NCBI GenBank assembly: GCA_052379845.1
Contig: JBQTCF010000009.1
DNA: 64,000 nt
Source: Roseinatronobacter sp052379845
Lineage (GTDB): Bacteria; Pseudomonadota; Alphaproteobacteria; Rhodobacterales; Rhodobacteraceae
Direction: 5' to 3' (one strand)
The notes beneath the pieces were generated by a model. The model ran no database searches, was not told the DNA's origin, and saw nothing but the letters and a program-made list of their open reading frames with translations. Within the stretch, counting starts at the first letter, position 1, and every line of letters starts with the position of its first letter. Made by a program: the position numbers and the translations under genes. Positions 31,473 through 41,034 of this stretch are shown in pieces.

Positions 31473-34262
31473 GTGCCAGACCAGACCACTGTTGCGCCGC
31501 TGCCCGCCGCAGAGGGCTTGCGCAAATTTCCGACGGCGCAAATCCTCGACACCGCAGCGCTGGGCGCGCGCATTGATGCCGCGCTCGCGCAGTGCGACGC
31601 GTCAGATCCGCGCGCGCGCCGGTCCGCCATTGTCGCCCAAATCCGTCCGGCGCTGCGCGACAGTGCCGCGCAATTGCAGCAAATGTTCACGCATCATCCG
31701 CGCGATGCGCGCGATTTCGTGTCGGTGAATTCATGGCTGACCGACCAGATACTGACACTGGTTTTGCGGCTGGTCCAGGAACAGGTGCACCCCAATTTCA
31801 ACCCGTCCGAGGGGGAGAGGATCGCGGTGTTGGCCGTGGGCGGCTATGGTCGCGCGGAAATGGCGCCGCATTCTGATATAGACCTGCTGTTTCTGGTGCC
31901 CTGGAAGGTGACGGGCTGGGTTGAACAGGTCATTGAATCAACCCTGTATATCTTGTGGGATTTGCGGCTGAAGGTGGGCCATGCCAGCCGCACTGTGGAT
32001 GAATGCCTGCGCTTGGGCAAGGAGGATGTGACGATCCGCACAGCCCTTCTTGAACACCGTTTCCTGTTTGGCAACGCCCCCCTTGCGCAAACCTTGCGCA
32101 CACGTCTGTGGACGGAACTTTTTGCGCGCACCCATGCCGATTTTGTTGAAGCCAAGCTTGCCGAACGCGCGGATCGCCACGCCAAGATCGGCAATATGCG
32201 CTACATGCTGGAACCCAATGTGAAAGAAGGCAAGGGGGGCTTGCGCGACCTGCAAACCCTGTATTGGATTGCAAAATATATTCACGAGGTGGACCAGGCG
32301 CAGGAACTGGTCGCGCTGGGGTTTTTTCGTCCGGAAGAATATGATGCGTTTCGCGGGGCGGAAACCTTTCTTTGGGCGGTTCGGTGCCATATGCACCACC
32401 TGTCGGGGCGCGCAGTGGAACAGCTGACCTTCGATTTGCAAGTGGGGGTGGCCGAACTTATGGGCTATCAGGACCATGGCGGGCGGCGCGGGGTAGAACA
32501 TTTCATGCAGGATTATTTCCGCCACGCCACCCGCGTGGGGGAATTGACGCGCATTTTCCTGACCGAACTGGAAGCGCGCCATGTCAAGCGCGAACCGCTG
32601 TTGCGCAATTTCCTGAACCGCCGGAAGAAAATGCGCTTTGGTCTGCGTGTGGTGCAAAACCGGCTGGATGTGGAAAACCCGCAGGATTTTCTGGCCGATC
32701 CGCTGAACCTGTTGCGCATTTTTGAAGAAGCGCTGGTCACGGGCCATCTGTTGCATCCCAACGCCATGCGCCTTCTGGCCGCCAATCTGCACCTGATTGG
32801 CACCGACACCCGCGAAAGCCCCGAGGCGCAGAAGATTTTCATGCGCCTGATGCTGAACCACGGCAACCCCGAACGGGCCCTGCGGCGCATGAATGAACTG
32901 GGCGTTCTGGGGGCGTTTTTACCAGAGTTTGAGGCCATCGTGGCGATGATGCAATTCAATGTGTATCATCATTACACGGTGGACGAACACACCATTCAGG
33001 TGATCAGCACGCTTGCGCAGATCGAACGTGGTGAATTGATTGAAGAACTGCCTGTTGCCTCCCGCATATTGAAGGAAGGGGTGAACCGCAAGGTTTTGTA
33101 TGTGGCCTTGTTGTTGCATGATATCGGCAAGGGCCGGCCAGACGACCATTCGGTTCTGGGTGCGCAGATCGCGCGCAAGGTTGCCCCGCGCCTTGGGTTG
33201 AAAAAGGTGGAATGCGAAACAGTGGAATGGTTGGTGCGCTATCATCTGCTGATGGCCGATACTGCCCAGAAACGCGACATTTCGGACCCGCGCACTGTGC
33301 GCGATTTCGCCAAGCTGGTGAAAACCCGCGAACGGCTGGACCTGCTGACTGTGCTGACAGTGTGCGACATTCGCGGGGTGGGGCCGGGGACGTGGAACAA
33401 CTGGAAGGCGATGTTGCTGCGCCAGCTTTACCGCGAAACGGCGAATGCGCTGGAAAATGGTCTGGAAGAACTGAACCGCGAGAACCGCTCGGACGAGGCC
33501 AAGCGCGCCTTGCGCAGCGCGCTGGAGGATTGGCCGCGCGCGGAATTGCGCCATGAGGTGGGCCGCCATTACGACCCCTATTGGCAGGGGTTGCCAACAC
33601 CCACGCATGTGGTTTTTGCGCATATGCTGCGCGACATTCAGCCTGATGCGATCAGCATTGACCTGCACCCCGAACCTGAACGCGATGCCACGCGCGCGTG
33701 TTTCGTGCTGTCCGACCATCCCGGCATTTTTTCGCGTTTTGCGGGCGCATTGGCGCTGGTGGGGGCCAATATCGTGGATGCGCGCACTTATACCACCAAG
33801 GATGGCTACGCCACAGCGGCCTTCTGGATACAGGATGCCGAAGGCCACCCCTATGAGGCCGACCGCCTGCCGCGCCTGCGCAAGATGATTGAACGCACTT
33901 TCGCAGGCGAGGTGGTGGCCGCGCGCGAACTGGCGGGGCGCGACAAGGTGAAGAAACGTGACCGTGCCTTTCGGGTGCCAACCCATATCAGTTTTGACAA
34001 TGAAGGGTCGGAAATCTACACCATCATCGAAGTGGATACCCGCGACCGCCCCGGCTTGCTGCATGATCTGACGCGCACCCTTGCGGATGCCAATATCACC
34101 ATTGCCAGCGCGGTGATTGCCACATTCGGGGTGCAGGTGGTTGATACCTTCTATGTCAAGGACATGTTCGGGTTGAAGCTGCATACGAAATCCCGTCAGG
34201 AAGCGCTGGAACGCAAGCTGCGCGCGGCAATTGCGGCCGGTGCGGAACGGGCGGCGGGCTGA
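31473..34262 (+). CDS. glnD: [Protein-PII] uridylyltransferase / uridylyl-removing enzyme
   Basis: A 929-residue nitrogen-status sensor. The nucleotidyltransferase motif GGYGRAEMAPHSDIDLLFLV is near residue 123, the HD hydrolase LLLHDIGKGRPDDH near 548, and two ACT domains lie at about 745-820 and 855-925. It uridylylates PII at low glutamine and removes UMP at high glutamine. Start is a GTG preceded by AAGGGG. The stop overlaps the murJ start by one base. Confidence 0.96.
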   Translation: MPDQTTVAPLPAAEGLRKFPTAQILDTAALGARIDAALAQCDASDPRARRSAIVAQIRPALRDSAAQLQQMFTHHPRDARDFVSVNSWLTDQILTLVLRLVQEQVHPNFNPSEGERIAVLAVGGYGRAEMAPHSDIDLLFLVPWKVTGWVEQVIESTLYILWDLRLKVGHASRTVDECLRLGKEDVTIRTALLEHRFLFGNAPLAQTLRTRLWTELFARTHADFVEAKLAERADRHAKIGNMRYMLEPNVKEGKGGLRDLQTLYWIAKYIHEVDQAQELVALGFFRPEEYDAFRGAETFLWAVRCHMHHLSGRAVEQLTFDLQVGVAELMGYQDHGGRRGVEHFMQDYFRHATRVGELTRIFLTELEARHVKREPLLRNFLNRRKKMRFGLRVVQNRLDVENPQDFLADPLNLLRIFEEALVTGHLLHPNAMRLLAANLHLIGTDTRESPEAQKIFMRLMLNHGNPERALRRMNELGVLGAFLPEFEAIVAMMQFNVYHHYTVDEHTIQVISTLAQIERGELIEELPVASRILKEGVNRKVLYVALLLHDIGKGRPDDHSVLGAQIARKVAPRLGLKKVECETVEWLVRYHLLMADTAQKRDISDPRTVRDFAKLVKTRERLDLLTVLTVCDIRGVGPGTWNNWKAMLLRQLYRETANALENGLEELNRENRSDEAKRALRSALEDWPRAELRHEVGRHYDPYWQGLPTPTHVVFAHMLRDIQPDAISIDLHPEPERDATRACFVLSDHPGIFSRFAGALALVGANIVDARTYTTKDGYATAAFWIQDAEGHPYEADRLPRLRKMIERTFAGEVVAARELAGRDKVKKRDRAFRVPTHISFDNEGSEIYTIIEVDTRDRPGLLHDLTRTLADANITIASAVIATFGVQVVDTFYVKDMFGLKLHTKSRQEALERKLRAAIAAGAERAAG

Positions 34263-35812
34263 TGGCGCGCAGCCGTCTGGTGGCAGGGTTCCTGACTGTG
34301 GGATCGTGGACATTGCTGAGCCGCGTGTTCGGTTTTCTGCGCGATGTGATGATTGCGGCCTATCTGGGGGCCGGGCCGGTAACAGATGCGTTTTTCGCGG
34401 CCTTTTCATTGCCCAATATGTTCCGCCGCTTCTTTGCCGAAGGGGCGTTCAATTTCGCCTTCGTGCCGATTTTCGCCAAGAAGCACGAAGCGGGCGAAGA
34501 TGCCGAAAGCTTCGCGCGGGATGCGTTTTGGGGCATGGCGGCAGTGTTGTTGGTGTTTTCAACCCTTGCTGTCATTGTGATGCCCTTCCTGATTTGGGGC
34601 ATGGTGGCGGGGTTCGCGCAGGATGAACGCTTCGATATGGCCGTGCTGTTCGGGCGCATTGCGTTTCCCTATATCTTCTTCATCTCGCTGACGGCGTTAT
34701 TGTCGGGAATGCTCAATGCCGTGGGGCGCTTCACGGCGGCGGCGGCAGCACCGGTGCTGTTGAATGTGGTGTTTGTTCTGGCACTGCTGCTGGCGGACCG
34801 GGCCGGGTGGAATATGGGCCTGACGCTGTCATGGTCCGTGCCGGTCGCGGGGGGGGTGCAGCTTGCGCTTTTGTGGGTTGCGGTGCGGCGCGCGGGGTTT
34901 GCCATGCGGTTTCGTCGCCCGCGCCTGACGCCGGACCTGAAACGGCTGGCCATTATCGCGGCCCCTGCGGTTCTGGCCGGTGGTGTCGTGCAGATCAACC
35001 TGATTGTGGGGCGGCAGGTGGCCAGCTTCACCGAAAATGCGGTCACATGGCTGTTCATGGCGGACAGGCTGTATCAACTGCCGCTGGGGGTTGTGGGCAT
35101 TGCGGTAGGGGTGGTGTTGTTGCCCGAACTGTCGCGCCGTCTGCGCGCGGGCGATGAGGGGGCGGGCCAGCACAGTTTCAACCGGGGCCTGGAATTTTCG
35201 CTGTTCCTGACCTTGCCTTCGGCAGTGGCGCTGGTGGTGATTGCCGCGCCCATTGTCTCGGTGCTGTTCGGGCGCGGGGCCTGGACAGCCGCAGATACGG
35301 ATGCCACCGCACTGGCACTGGCAGTCTATGCGCTGGGACTTCCGGCCTTTGTGCTGCAAAAGGTGCTGCAGCCCCTGTATTATGCGCGCCATGACACAAG
35401 ACGCCCGTTTCGTTACGCAGTGGTGTCGATGGTGGTGAACGCACTTGTGGCGATCGGGCTGATGCCCTTTGTTGGGTTCGTTGCAGCGGCGCTGGCGACA
35501 AGTGTTGCGGCCTGGGTGATGGTCTGGCAACTGTGGCGCGGGTCGCGCAGCATGGGGCGCGCCGCGCAGCTTGATGCGCAGATGAAGGCGCGGATCTGGC
35601 GCATTGTGCTTGCATCGGTGATCATGGGGGGGGTGCTGCACGGGTTGCATCTGGTGATGTCGCCGTTTCTGGTGCAATCGGGGCTGCGTTATGTGGCGCT
35701 TCTGGCCATGGTCGCGGGGGGCAGCGGCGCTTATTTCGCAATTGGCCAGATGACAGGCGCGTTCAACCTGCGCGACATCCGCGCGTCCTTGCGCCGGTCA
35801 TCGCCGTCGTAA
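34262..35812 (+). CDS. murJ: Lipid II flippase MurJ
   Basis: A 516-residue membrane protein with about 14 hydrophobic helices. The MurJ/MviN fingerprint includes the N-terminal SWTLLSRVFGFLRDVMIAA, GPVTDAFFAAFSLPNMFRRFFAEGAF and ALPAFVLQKVL-like region. It flips undecaprenyl-linked peptidoglycan precursor. The glnD-murJ pairing with a one-base overlap (TGATG) suggests translational coupling. Confidence 0.95.
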   Translation: MARSRLVAGFLTVGSWTLLSRVFGFLRDVMIAAYLGAGPVTDAFFAAFSLPNMFRRFFAEGAFNFAFVPIFAKKHEAGEDAESFARDAFWGMAAVLLVFSTLAVIVMPFLIWGMVAGFAQDERFDMAVLFGRIAFPYIFFISLTALLSGMLNAVGRFTAAAAAPVLLNVVFVLALLLADRAGWNMGLTLSWSVPVAGGVQLALLWVAVRRAGFAMRFRRPRLTPDLKRLAIIAAPAVLAGGVVQINLIVGRQVASFTENAVTWLFMADRLYQLPLGVVGIAVGVVLLPELSRRLRAGDEGAGQHSFNRGLEFSLFLTLPSAVALVVIAAPIVSVLFGRGAWTAADTDATALALAVYALGLPAFVLQKVLQPLYYARHDTRRPFRYAVVSMVVNALVAIGLMPFVGFVAAALATSVAAWVMVWQLWRGSRSMGRAAQLDAQMKARIWRIVLASVIMGGVLHGLHLVMSPFLVQSGLRYVALLAMVAGGSGAYFAIGQMTGAFNLRDIRASLRRSSPS

Positions 35813-36469
35813 CCGCATAAGCAAACCGGGGCGCAGCGCCCTTGCCAACGCGAATGCAGTGACGCAGGCCACGATATCGGCGATCCAGTCCATTCCGCCC
35901 ATCATGACGGCCAGCGCCAGACGGGCCAGCAACAAGACCAATGGCAGCGCCAGCGCCACCAGAAGCGCTTGCCTGTGCGGGGCAATGCCACACGCCAGCG
36001 CCGCATAGAGCCCGGCCAGCGCGAATATGATCGGATAGCCCCCGATCAGCCACGCGCCCGCATCGCCCACCATGCCAAAGGCCGCCCCACCCGCGGCCTG
36101 AGCGACCGCCAGCACCAGCAAAACCCGCCCCGACCCCAACCTGTCGGCGCAATATTTCCCCAATGCCGCAGTTATCACCACCACCAGAAGCGCCTGAACC
36201 GGCCCCATATGCACAAACCCGAACAGAAGGTAGCGCAGCATATGGCGCGCGGGGGCCTGCCCGCTGTCTATCATCCAGTCCTGCAATGCGGGGTTCACGC
36301 CCGCAAACGCCAGCGCTTGCGCGCGCCACCCTGCAGCGCCTGCCGCGTTGACCAGACCATGCGCGCCCGCCCATAGCACCAGTTCCACCGCGCTGATGGC
36401 CAGAACCAGCAGCCATACCGCCCATGGCAGTGGCGCGATGGCTGATGTGGGGGCAGGGGCCGTATCCAT
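35798..36469 (-). CDS. Rhomboid-like membrane protein lacking catalytic serine
   Basis: A 223-residue protein with about six transmembrane helices. RYLLFGFVHMGPVQALLVVVI resembles the second-helix signature of rhomboids (F-x-H, then N-terminal cap of the core), and the later GGYPIIFALAGLYAAL lies where GxSG is expected, with proline-isoleucine replacing the serine. It therefore looks like an inactive rhomboid relative, though similarity is weak. It is convergent with murJ (15-base overlap) and divergent from trpS. Confidence 0.6.
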   Translation of the reverse strand: MDTAPAPTSAIAPLPWAVWLLVLAISAVELVLWAGAHGLVNAAGAAGWRAQALAFAGVNPALQDWMIDSGQAPARHMLRYLLFGFVHMGPVQALLVVVITAALGKYCADRLGSGRVLLVLAVAQAAGGAAFGMVGDAGAWLIGGYPIIFALAGLYAALACGIAPHRQALLVALALPLVLLLARLALAVMMGGMDWIADIVACVTAFALARALRPGLLMRLRRR

Positions 36470-36546
36470 TATGCGCGCCTTGGTTGACCTTCACGAAGGT
36501 GAAGGCTAATCCAAGCGCATTCACTTTTCCAGCATGGAGCCATCAC

Positions 36547-37584
36547 ATGTCCGACGCCCCGGCCAAAGTTTTTCCCAAGCGGGTATTTTCCGGGATCCAG
36601 CCATCGGGCGGGTTGACGCTGGGCAATTATCTGGGCGCGCTCAAACGCTTTGCCGTGGCCCAGAATGAAGGCACGCAGACAATCTATTGCATTGTCGATC
36701 TGCATGCGATGACGGTCTGGCAAGACCCTGAAAAGCTGCGCCATGCCACGCGCGAACTGGCGGCGGGGTTCATTGCGTCCGGTATTGACCCGGCACGGTC
36801 TGTGCTGTTCAACCAAAGTCAGGTGCCCGCGCATGCGGAACTGGCCTGGATTTTCAACTGTGTCGCGCGCATGGGGTGGTTGCGGCGGATGACCCAGTTC
36901 AAGGACAAGGCCGGCAAGCATGCCGAAGAAGCCAGCGTGGGCTTGTTCGCCTATCCCAGTCTGATGGCGGCTGACATCATGGCCTATCATGCCACCCATG
37001 TTCCTGTGGGCGAGGATCAGAAACAGCATCTGGAACTGACCCGCGACATTGCCATCAAGTTCAACCATGATTACGGGGTTGATTTCTTTCCCATTGTTGA
37101 ACCGGTCATCGAAGGGGCGGCCACCCGCGTGATGTCCTTGCGTGATGGCACGAAGAAAATGTCGAAATCCGACCCGTCCGACCAGTCGCGCATCAACCTG
37201 ACCGATGACGCTGACGCCATTGCCGCGAAATTCCGCAAGGCGCGCACGGACCCCGAACCCCTGCCAGAGACGCTGGAAGGGCTGGACGGGCGCGCCGAGG
37301 CCCGCAATCTGGTCAATATCTACGCAGCCCTTGACGACATTTCCCCTGCGCAGGTTCTGGCCCAATTTGGCGGGCAGGGATTTGGTGTGTTCAAACCTGC
37401 ATTGGCCGATCTGGCCGTGGCCAAGCTGTCGCCCATCAATGCCGAAATGGCGCGCCTTATGCAGGACGTGGCCGAGATTGACCGCATTCTGGGCAACGGG
37501 GCCGATCGTGCGCATGCCATCGCAGAACCCATTCTGGACCAGACCCGCGAGATTGTGGGGCTGATCCGGTCGCGCGGGCGGTAG
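36547..37584 (+). CDS. trpS: Tryptophanyl-tRNA synthetase
   Basis: A 345-residue class I synthetase. The HIGH-like PSGGLTLGNYLGAL is near residue 18 and KMSKSDPSD near 205; CIVDLHAMT and AYPSLMAADIMAYHATHVPVG are also present. ATG at 36547 starts MSDAPAKVFPKRVFSGIQPSG. It charges the tRNA-Trp whose gene the mobile element uses as att site, but the two loci are 24 kb apart. Confidence 0.96.
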   Translation: MSDAPAKVFPKRVFSGIQPSGGLTLGNYLGALKRFAVAQNEGTQTIYCIVDLHAMTVWQDPEKLRHATRELAAGFIASGIDPARSVLFNQSQVPAHAELAWIFNCVARMGWLRRMTQFKDKAGKHAEEASVGLFAYPSLMAADIMAYHATHVPVGEDQKQHLELTRDIAIKFNHDYGVDFFPIVEPVIEGAATRVMSLRDGTKKMSKSDPSDQSRINLTDDADAIAAKFRKARTDPEPLPETLEGLDGRAEARNLVNIYAALDDISPAQVLAQFGGQGFGVFKPALADLAVAKLSPINAEMARLMQDVAEIDRILGNGADRAHAIAEPILDQTREIVGLIRSRGR

Positions 37585-37649
37585 CGCGGACCAGAGAAAT
37601 ACAAGGCTGGTTGAAGCTGGCCTGAAGGGGACGTTGGCGCTTGGACATA

Positions 37650-37804
37650 GCCCGCGCTGTCGGCGGGCCGGGGTCTGCTGATCCGGCGTTTTAGGGGTGC
37701 AGTTTATCCAAGCGGAATATTCCTGACATTATACGCTTGGCGCGACATCAGATCATCGGCAGGCCGCGGGACGGCCCGCCGATGGCGCGGGCCACCTGCG
37801 GCCT
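37650..37804 (+). repeat. Dispersed intergenic repeat, copy 1
   Basis: About 150 bases with inverted ends: CCCGCGCTGTCGGCGGGCC (37651-37669) and GGCCCGCCGATGGCGCGGG (37773-37791). A second copy in opposite orientation is at 43041-43196; the best-matching parts are GTCGGCGGGCCGGGGTCTGC at one end and GGCAGGCCGCGGGACGGCCC at the other. The interior is more diverged. It has no ORF and resembles a MITE or BIME-type element. It fills most of the 389-base gap after trpS. Confidence 0.7.
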
Positions 37805-37923
37805 TTGCTCCGCGCCTTGGGGCATTCCCAGTGTCCGCAAAAGGCCATACCCCCGCCATCCCCTGCAGCGTTCAACCTTCTGCCGTCATCTACTCAGTCC
37901 GGTCCCGTATGCCTATACAAAAC

Positions 37924-37951
37924 AAAAAGCCCGCCAGTTTGGCGGGCTTTT
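37924..37951. terminator. Bidirectional terminator between trpS and an L,D-transpeptidase gene
   Basis: AAAAAGCCCGCC-agttt-GGCGGGCTTTT: a GC stem flanked by A tract and T tract, so it works in both directions, between two convergent genes. Confidence 0.9.
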
Positions 37952-37973
37952 GCGTTCTGGCCCCAAGGCAAGA

Positions 37974-38576
37974 TCAGATCACACGGACCTGTGTGCCGAT
38001 CTTGACCAGTTCAAAAAGGTTCTCAACATGCGGGTTGAGCATGCCAAAACACCCGTTTGACGCCCGACGCCCGATCTTGGCGGGGTTGTCGATGCCGTGG
38101 ATGCGGTAATACTGCCAGCTTAGGTTCATGGCACGCGTGCCCAACGGGTTGGTCGGATCGTCCCCTTCGACGCGGGCAGGCAGAGAAGGATCGCGTTCGC
38201 GCATGTTGGGGGTGGGAATCCATGTGGGTTCAAACCGCTTCAGCGTCACTTCGGTATAGCCGCGGCGGGTGAAATCCTCGGTCATGGGAACAGAACAGGG
38301 ATGGGCCAGATAGATGCTTTCATCTTCCGACCAGAAGTGCAATGCCCGCGAATAGGTGTCACACAGGATTGCACCGTTGCGCAGGTTCTGGAAATGGTCG
38401 CGCCAATGATGGTTGCGAAAGCCCATCACATTGCGGCGGGCGGTGCGAACATTCGATTCCGCCTCAAACTCCGGTTGGGTCTGGGCGCGCAGCACTGACG
38501 GCATGGCCAAGGTGCCAAACGCGAAGGCGCCCGCTGTTGACAAAACGCTGCGGCGGGTCAGGGGGGATGTCGTCAT
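37974..38576 (-). CDS. L,D-transpeptidase (YkuD family)
   Basis: A 200-residue exported protein with a twin-arginine signal (TRRSVLSTAGAFAFGTLA) and a YkuD catalytic domain: YYRIHGIDNPAKIGRRASNGCFGML contains the active His and Cys. The usual SHGC is SNGC here. Such enzymes cross-link peptidoglycan through 3-3 bonds or attach lipoproteins to the wall. Of two transpeptidases in the window, this is the small ErfK type. Confidence 0.9.
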   Translation of the reverse strand: MTTSPLTRRSVLSTAGAFAFGTLAMPSVLRAQTQPEFEAESNVRTARRNVMGFRNHHWRDHFQNLRNGAILCDTYSRALHFWSEDESIYLAHPCSVPMTEDFTRRGYTEVTLKRFEPTWIPTPNMRERDPSLPARVEGDDPTNPLGTRAMNLSWQYYRIHGIDNPAKIGRRASNGCFGMLNPHVENLFELVKIGTQVRVI

Positions 38577-38791
38577 GTCGGGCCTCTTTGGACATATTCA
38601 ATATTTGAAAATGATATGGCGCAAAACGGATGCATAAATCAAGTCACGAGGCTGTGCGCGGCCCTGCGCCGTGGCGCAAATACCAGCACTAATTGCGGTC
38701 CTGGAACAGCGCCGCGTCCCACGCCACCTTGCCCCCGCGCGCAGTCTCGCCTAAACCCGTGTGGAAAACCCAACCCCCAGTGAGGCCCCCG

Positions 38792-40135
38792 ATGCGCCTG
38801 AGCCGCTATTTCCTGCCTGTCCTGAAAGAAACCCCGTCCGAGGCGCAGATCGTCAGCCACCGTCTGATGTTGCGCGCGGGCATGATCAAGCAGGCTTCTG
38901 CGGGCATCTATTCCTGGTTGCCACTGGGGTTCAAGGTGCTGCGCCGGATTGAGCAGATTGTGCATGACGAACAGATCCGCGCAGGCCATATCCCGATGCT
39001 GATGCCCACGCTGCAATCGGCCGATCTGTGGCGTGAAAGCGGGCGGTATGATGATTACGGCGAAGAGATGCTGCGCATCAAGGACCGCCACGGCCGCGAC
39101 ATGTTGTATGGCCCGACCAATGAGGAACTGATCACCGATATTTTCCGCGCCCATGTGAACAGCTACAAGGACCTGCCGCTGACGCTGTATCATATCCAGT
39201 GGAAATTCCGCGATGAAATCCGTCCGCGTTTCGGGGTCATGCGCGGGCGCGAATTCCTGATGAAGGATGGCTATAATTTTGACTTGGACAAGGATGCGGC
39301 GCTGCATGCCTATAACCGCCATCTTGTCAGCTATCTGCGCAGCTATGAGCGCATGGGTCTGCAAGCCATCCCGATGCGCGCCGATGGCGGGCCGATTGGC
39401 GGCGATTACACGCATGAATTCCTTGTGCTGGCCGAAACGGGCGAGTCAGAGGTGTTTTATGACAGCGAAATCACCGATCTGAAATTCGGGGATCGGGTGG
39501 TGGATTATGACTCTGTGCCCGCATGTCAGGCGGTGCTGGAAGAATTCACCAGCCGCTATGCGCGCACCGATGAAACCCATGACGCCGCACTGTTTGACGC
39601 GCAGGTGCCGGAAGCGCGCCGCCGGAGTGCGCGCGGCATTGAAGTGGGGCAGATCTTCTATTTCGGCACCAAATATTCCGATGCCATGGGCGCAACTGTT
39701 GTTGGCCCTGATGGGGCGCGCACGCCTGTGCATATGGGCAGCCACGGCATTGGCGTGTCGCGCCTGCTGGGCGCGATTATTGAGGCCAACCATGATGAGC
39801 GCGGCATCATCTGGCCCGAAGGGGTGACGCCATTTCATGCGGCCATTGTGAACCTGAAGCAGGGCGACGCGGATGCAGATGCGGCCTGTGACAGCCTGTA
39901 CAAGGCGCTTGTCGCACGCGGGCTGGAGCCGCTTTATGATGACAGGTCGGAACGTGCGGGCGCAAAATTTGCGACAATGGACCTGATTGGCCTGCCATGG
40001 CGGCTGACAGTCGGGCCGCGCGGGTTGGCCAAGGGCGTGGTGGAACTGACCAGCCGCCGCACGGGCGAGGCCGAGGAACTGACACCGGAGGCCGCTATAG
40101 ACCGGCTGGCGCAGATTTACGCGGCGCATATGTGA
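38792..40135 (+). CDS. proS: Prolyl-tRNA synthetase, short form without editing insertion
   Basis: A 447-residue class II synthetase with motif 1 region RHRLMLRAG-like start, motif 2 (FRDEIRPRFGVMRGREFLMKDGYNF) and motif 3 (GIGVSRLLGAIIE). The roughly 180-residue INS editing domain of E. coli ProRS is absent between motifs 2 and 3, as is usual in alphaproteobacteria. Mischarged Ala-tRNA-Pro would need a trans-editing protein, not seen in this window. ATG at 38792 gives MRLSRYFLPVLKE, the family start. Confidence 0.95.
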   Translation: MRLSRYFLPVLKETPSEAQIVSHRLMLRAGMIKQASAGIYSWLPLGFKVLRRIEQIVHDEQIRAGHIPMLMPTLQSADLWRESGRYDDYGEEMLRIKDRHGRDMLYGPTNEELITDIFRAHVNSYKDLPLTLYHIQWKFRDEIRPRFGVMRGREFLMKDGYNFDLDKDAALHAYNRHLVSYLRSYERMGLQAIPMRADGGPIGGDYTHEFLVLAETGESEVFYDSEITDLKFGDRVVDYDSVPACQAVLEEFTSRYARTDETHDAALFDAQVPEARRRSARGIEVGQIFYFGTKYSDAMGATVVGPDGARTPVHMGSHGIGVSRLLGAIIEANHDERGIIWPEGVTPFHAAIVNLKQGDADADAACDSLYKALVARGLEPLYDDRSERAGAKFATMDLIGLPWRLTVGPRGLAKGVVELTSRRTGEAEELTPEAAIDRLAQIYAAHM

Positions 40136-40139
40136 GAGG

Positions 40140-40250
40140 GGGGCGCGCGCGGCGGGGGCATCGAGCCCCCTTCGCGCGCATGGGCCGCAGCCCAAACCCG
40201 CCCCAAGGGGGCCATGCCCCCTTGGGTAACCCCGCCCCCCGCCCGCCATG
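40140..40250. repeat. GC-rich intergenic hairpins after proS
   Basis: GGGGGC-atcga-GCCCCC near 40157-40173 and CCAAGGGGGC-cat-GCCCCCTTGG near 40201-40223 form strong stems. They may terminate proS, and the second resembles repeats common between Rhodobacteraceae genes. No T tract follows. Confidence 0.45.
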
Positions 40251-40357
40251 TCCGCGTCAATGCGCGATGATGGCACAGCGAGCCTGCACGGGTGCACAGC
40301 CTACCCGATTGACCACATAAGTCATACGGGTAGCCTGCAGCCCAAATGGAGGGATGC

Positions 40358-40924
40358 ATGACCCGAACTGATTTGACCCGGCGCGACGGCCTGCCTGACG
40401 CCTTGCGGATATTGCTGGAGCAATACCCGCGCGATATGTGGCAAACCCACCGCAATTTCGACGGCTTGACCCGTTTCTGGCTGGAGCGCCACATGATGTT
40501 CCGGCAGGCGTTGGGGCAGTGGCAGGCTGACACGCGCGCCTTTTTGGACAAGGGGCGCGATGCGCGCGCGCATGGCCAGCAAACCGCGCGTCTGGGCGGG
40601 TTCCTGATCAATGAATTGCATGGCCACCACCATATCGAGGATGCGCATTATTTTCCCGCCCTGTCCGCCGCGGAACCGCGCCTTGTCAAAGGGTTCGAAT
40701 TGCTGGATTCCGATCACCACGCGCTGGACAGCGAGCTGGCCGCACTGACCGATGCGGCCAATACGCATTTGCGCGCCCTTGGGGACAAGTCCGCCGACAC
40801 ACGCGCCAATGCTGCACGCATGCTGGCGCAGTTGGACGGGTTTGAACGTTTCCTGAACCGCCATCTGCTGGATGAGGAAGAACTGGTCGTGCCCGTCATC
40901 CTGCACCATGCGCCACGGTTGTGA
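40358..40924 (+). CDS. Hemerythrin domain protein
   Basis: A 188-residue four-helix protein. Likely di-iron ligands are in HHHIEDAHYFP, DSDHHALDSELA and FLNRHLLDEEELVVP. Hemerythrin-like proteins bind oxygen or nitric oxide or store iron; the exact role is unknown. The start at 40358 is set by GGAGGG at 40348-40353, which would lie inside the coding region if the ATG at 40346 were used. Confidence 0.85.
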   Translation: MTRTDLTRRDGLPDALRILLEQYPRDMWQTHRNFDGLTRFWLERHMMFRQALGQWQADTRAFLDKGRDARAHGQQTARLGGFLINELHGHHHIEDAHYFPALSAAEPRLVKGFELLDSDHHALDSELAALTDAANTHLRALGDKSADTRANAARMLAQLDGFERFLNRHLLDEEELVVPVILHHAPRL

Positions 40925-41034
40925 CATGCGGCCTGCGCGGTGCAATGTCACCGGGATGTGAGGGCGCACTGCTTTGGGCTTGACGTTGCGCGGCAATCCT
41001 ATGAGGTTGCCAAAAATTCGCAGCAGGACGCCGC

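Noticed and set aside
32919..34409. Long minus-strand open frame opposite glnD
   Set aside because: Antisense shadow in high-GC DNA; glnD with HD and ACT domains occupies the other strand.
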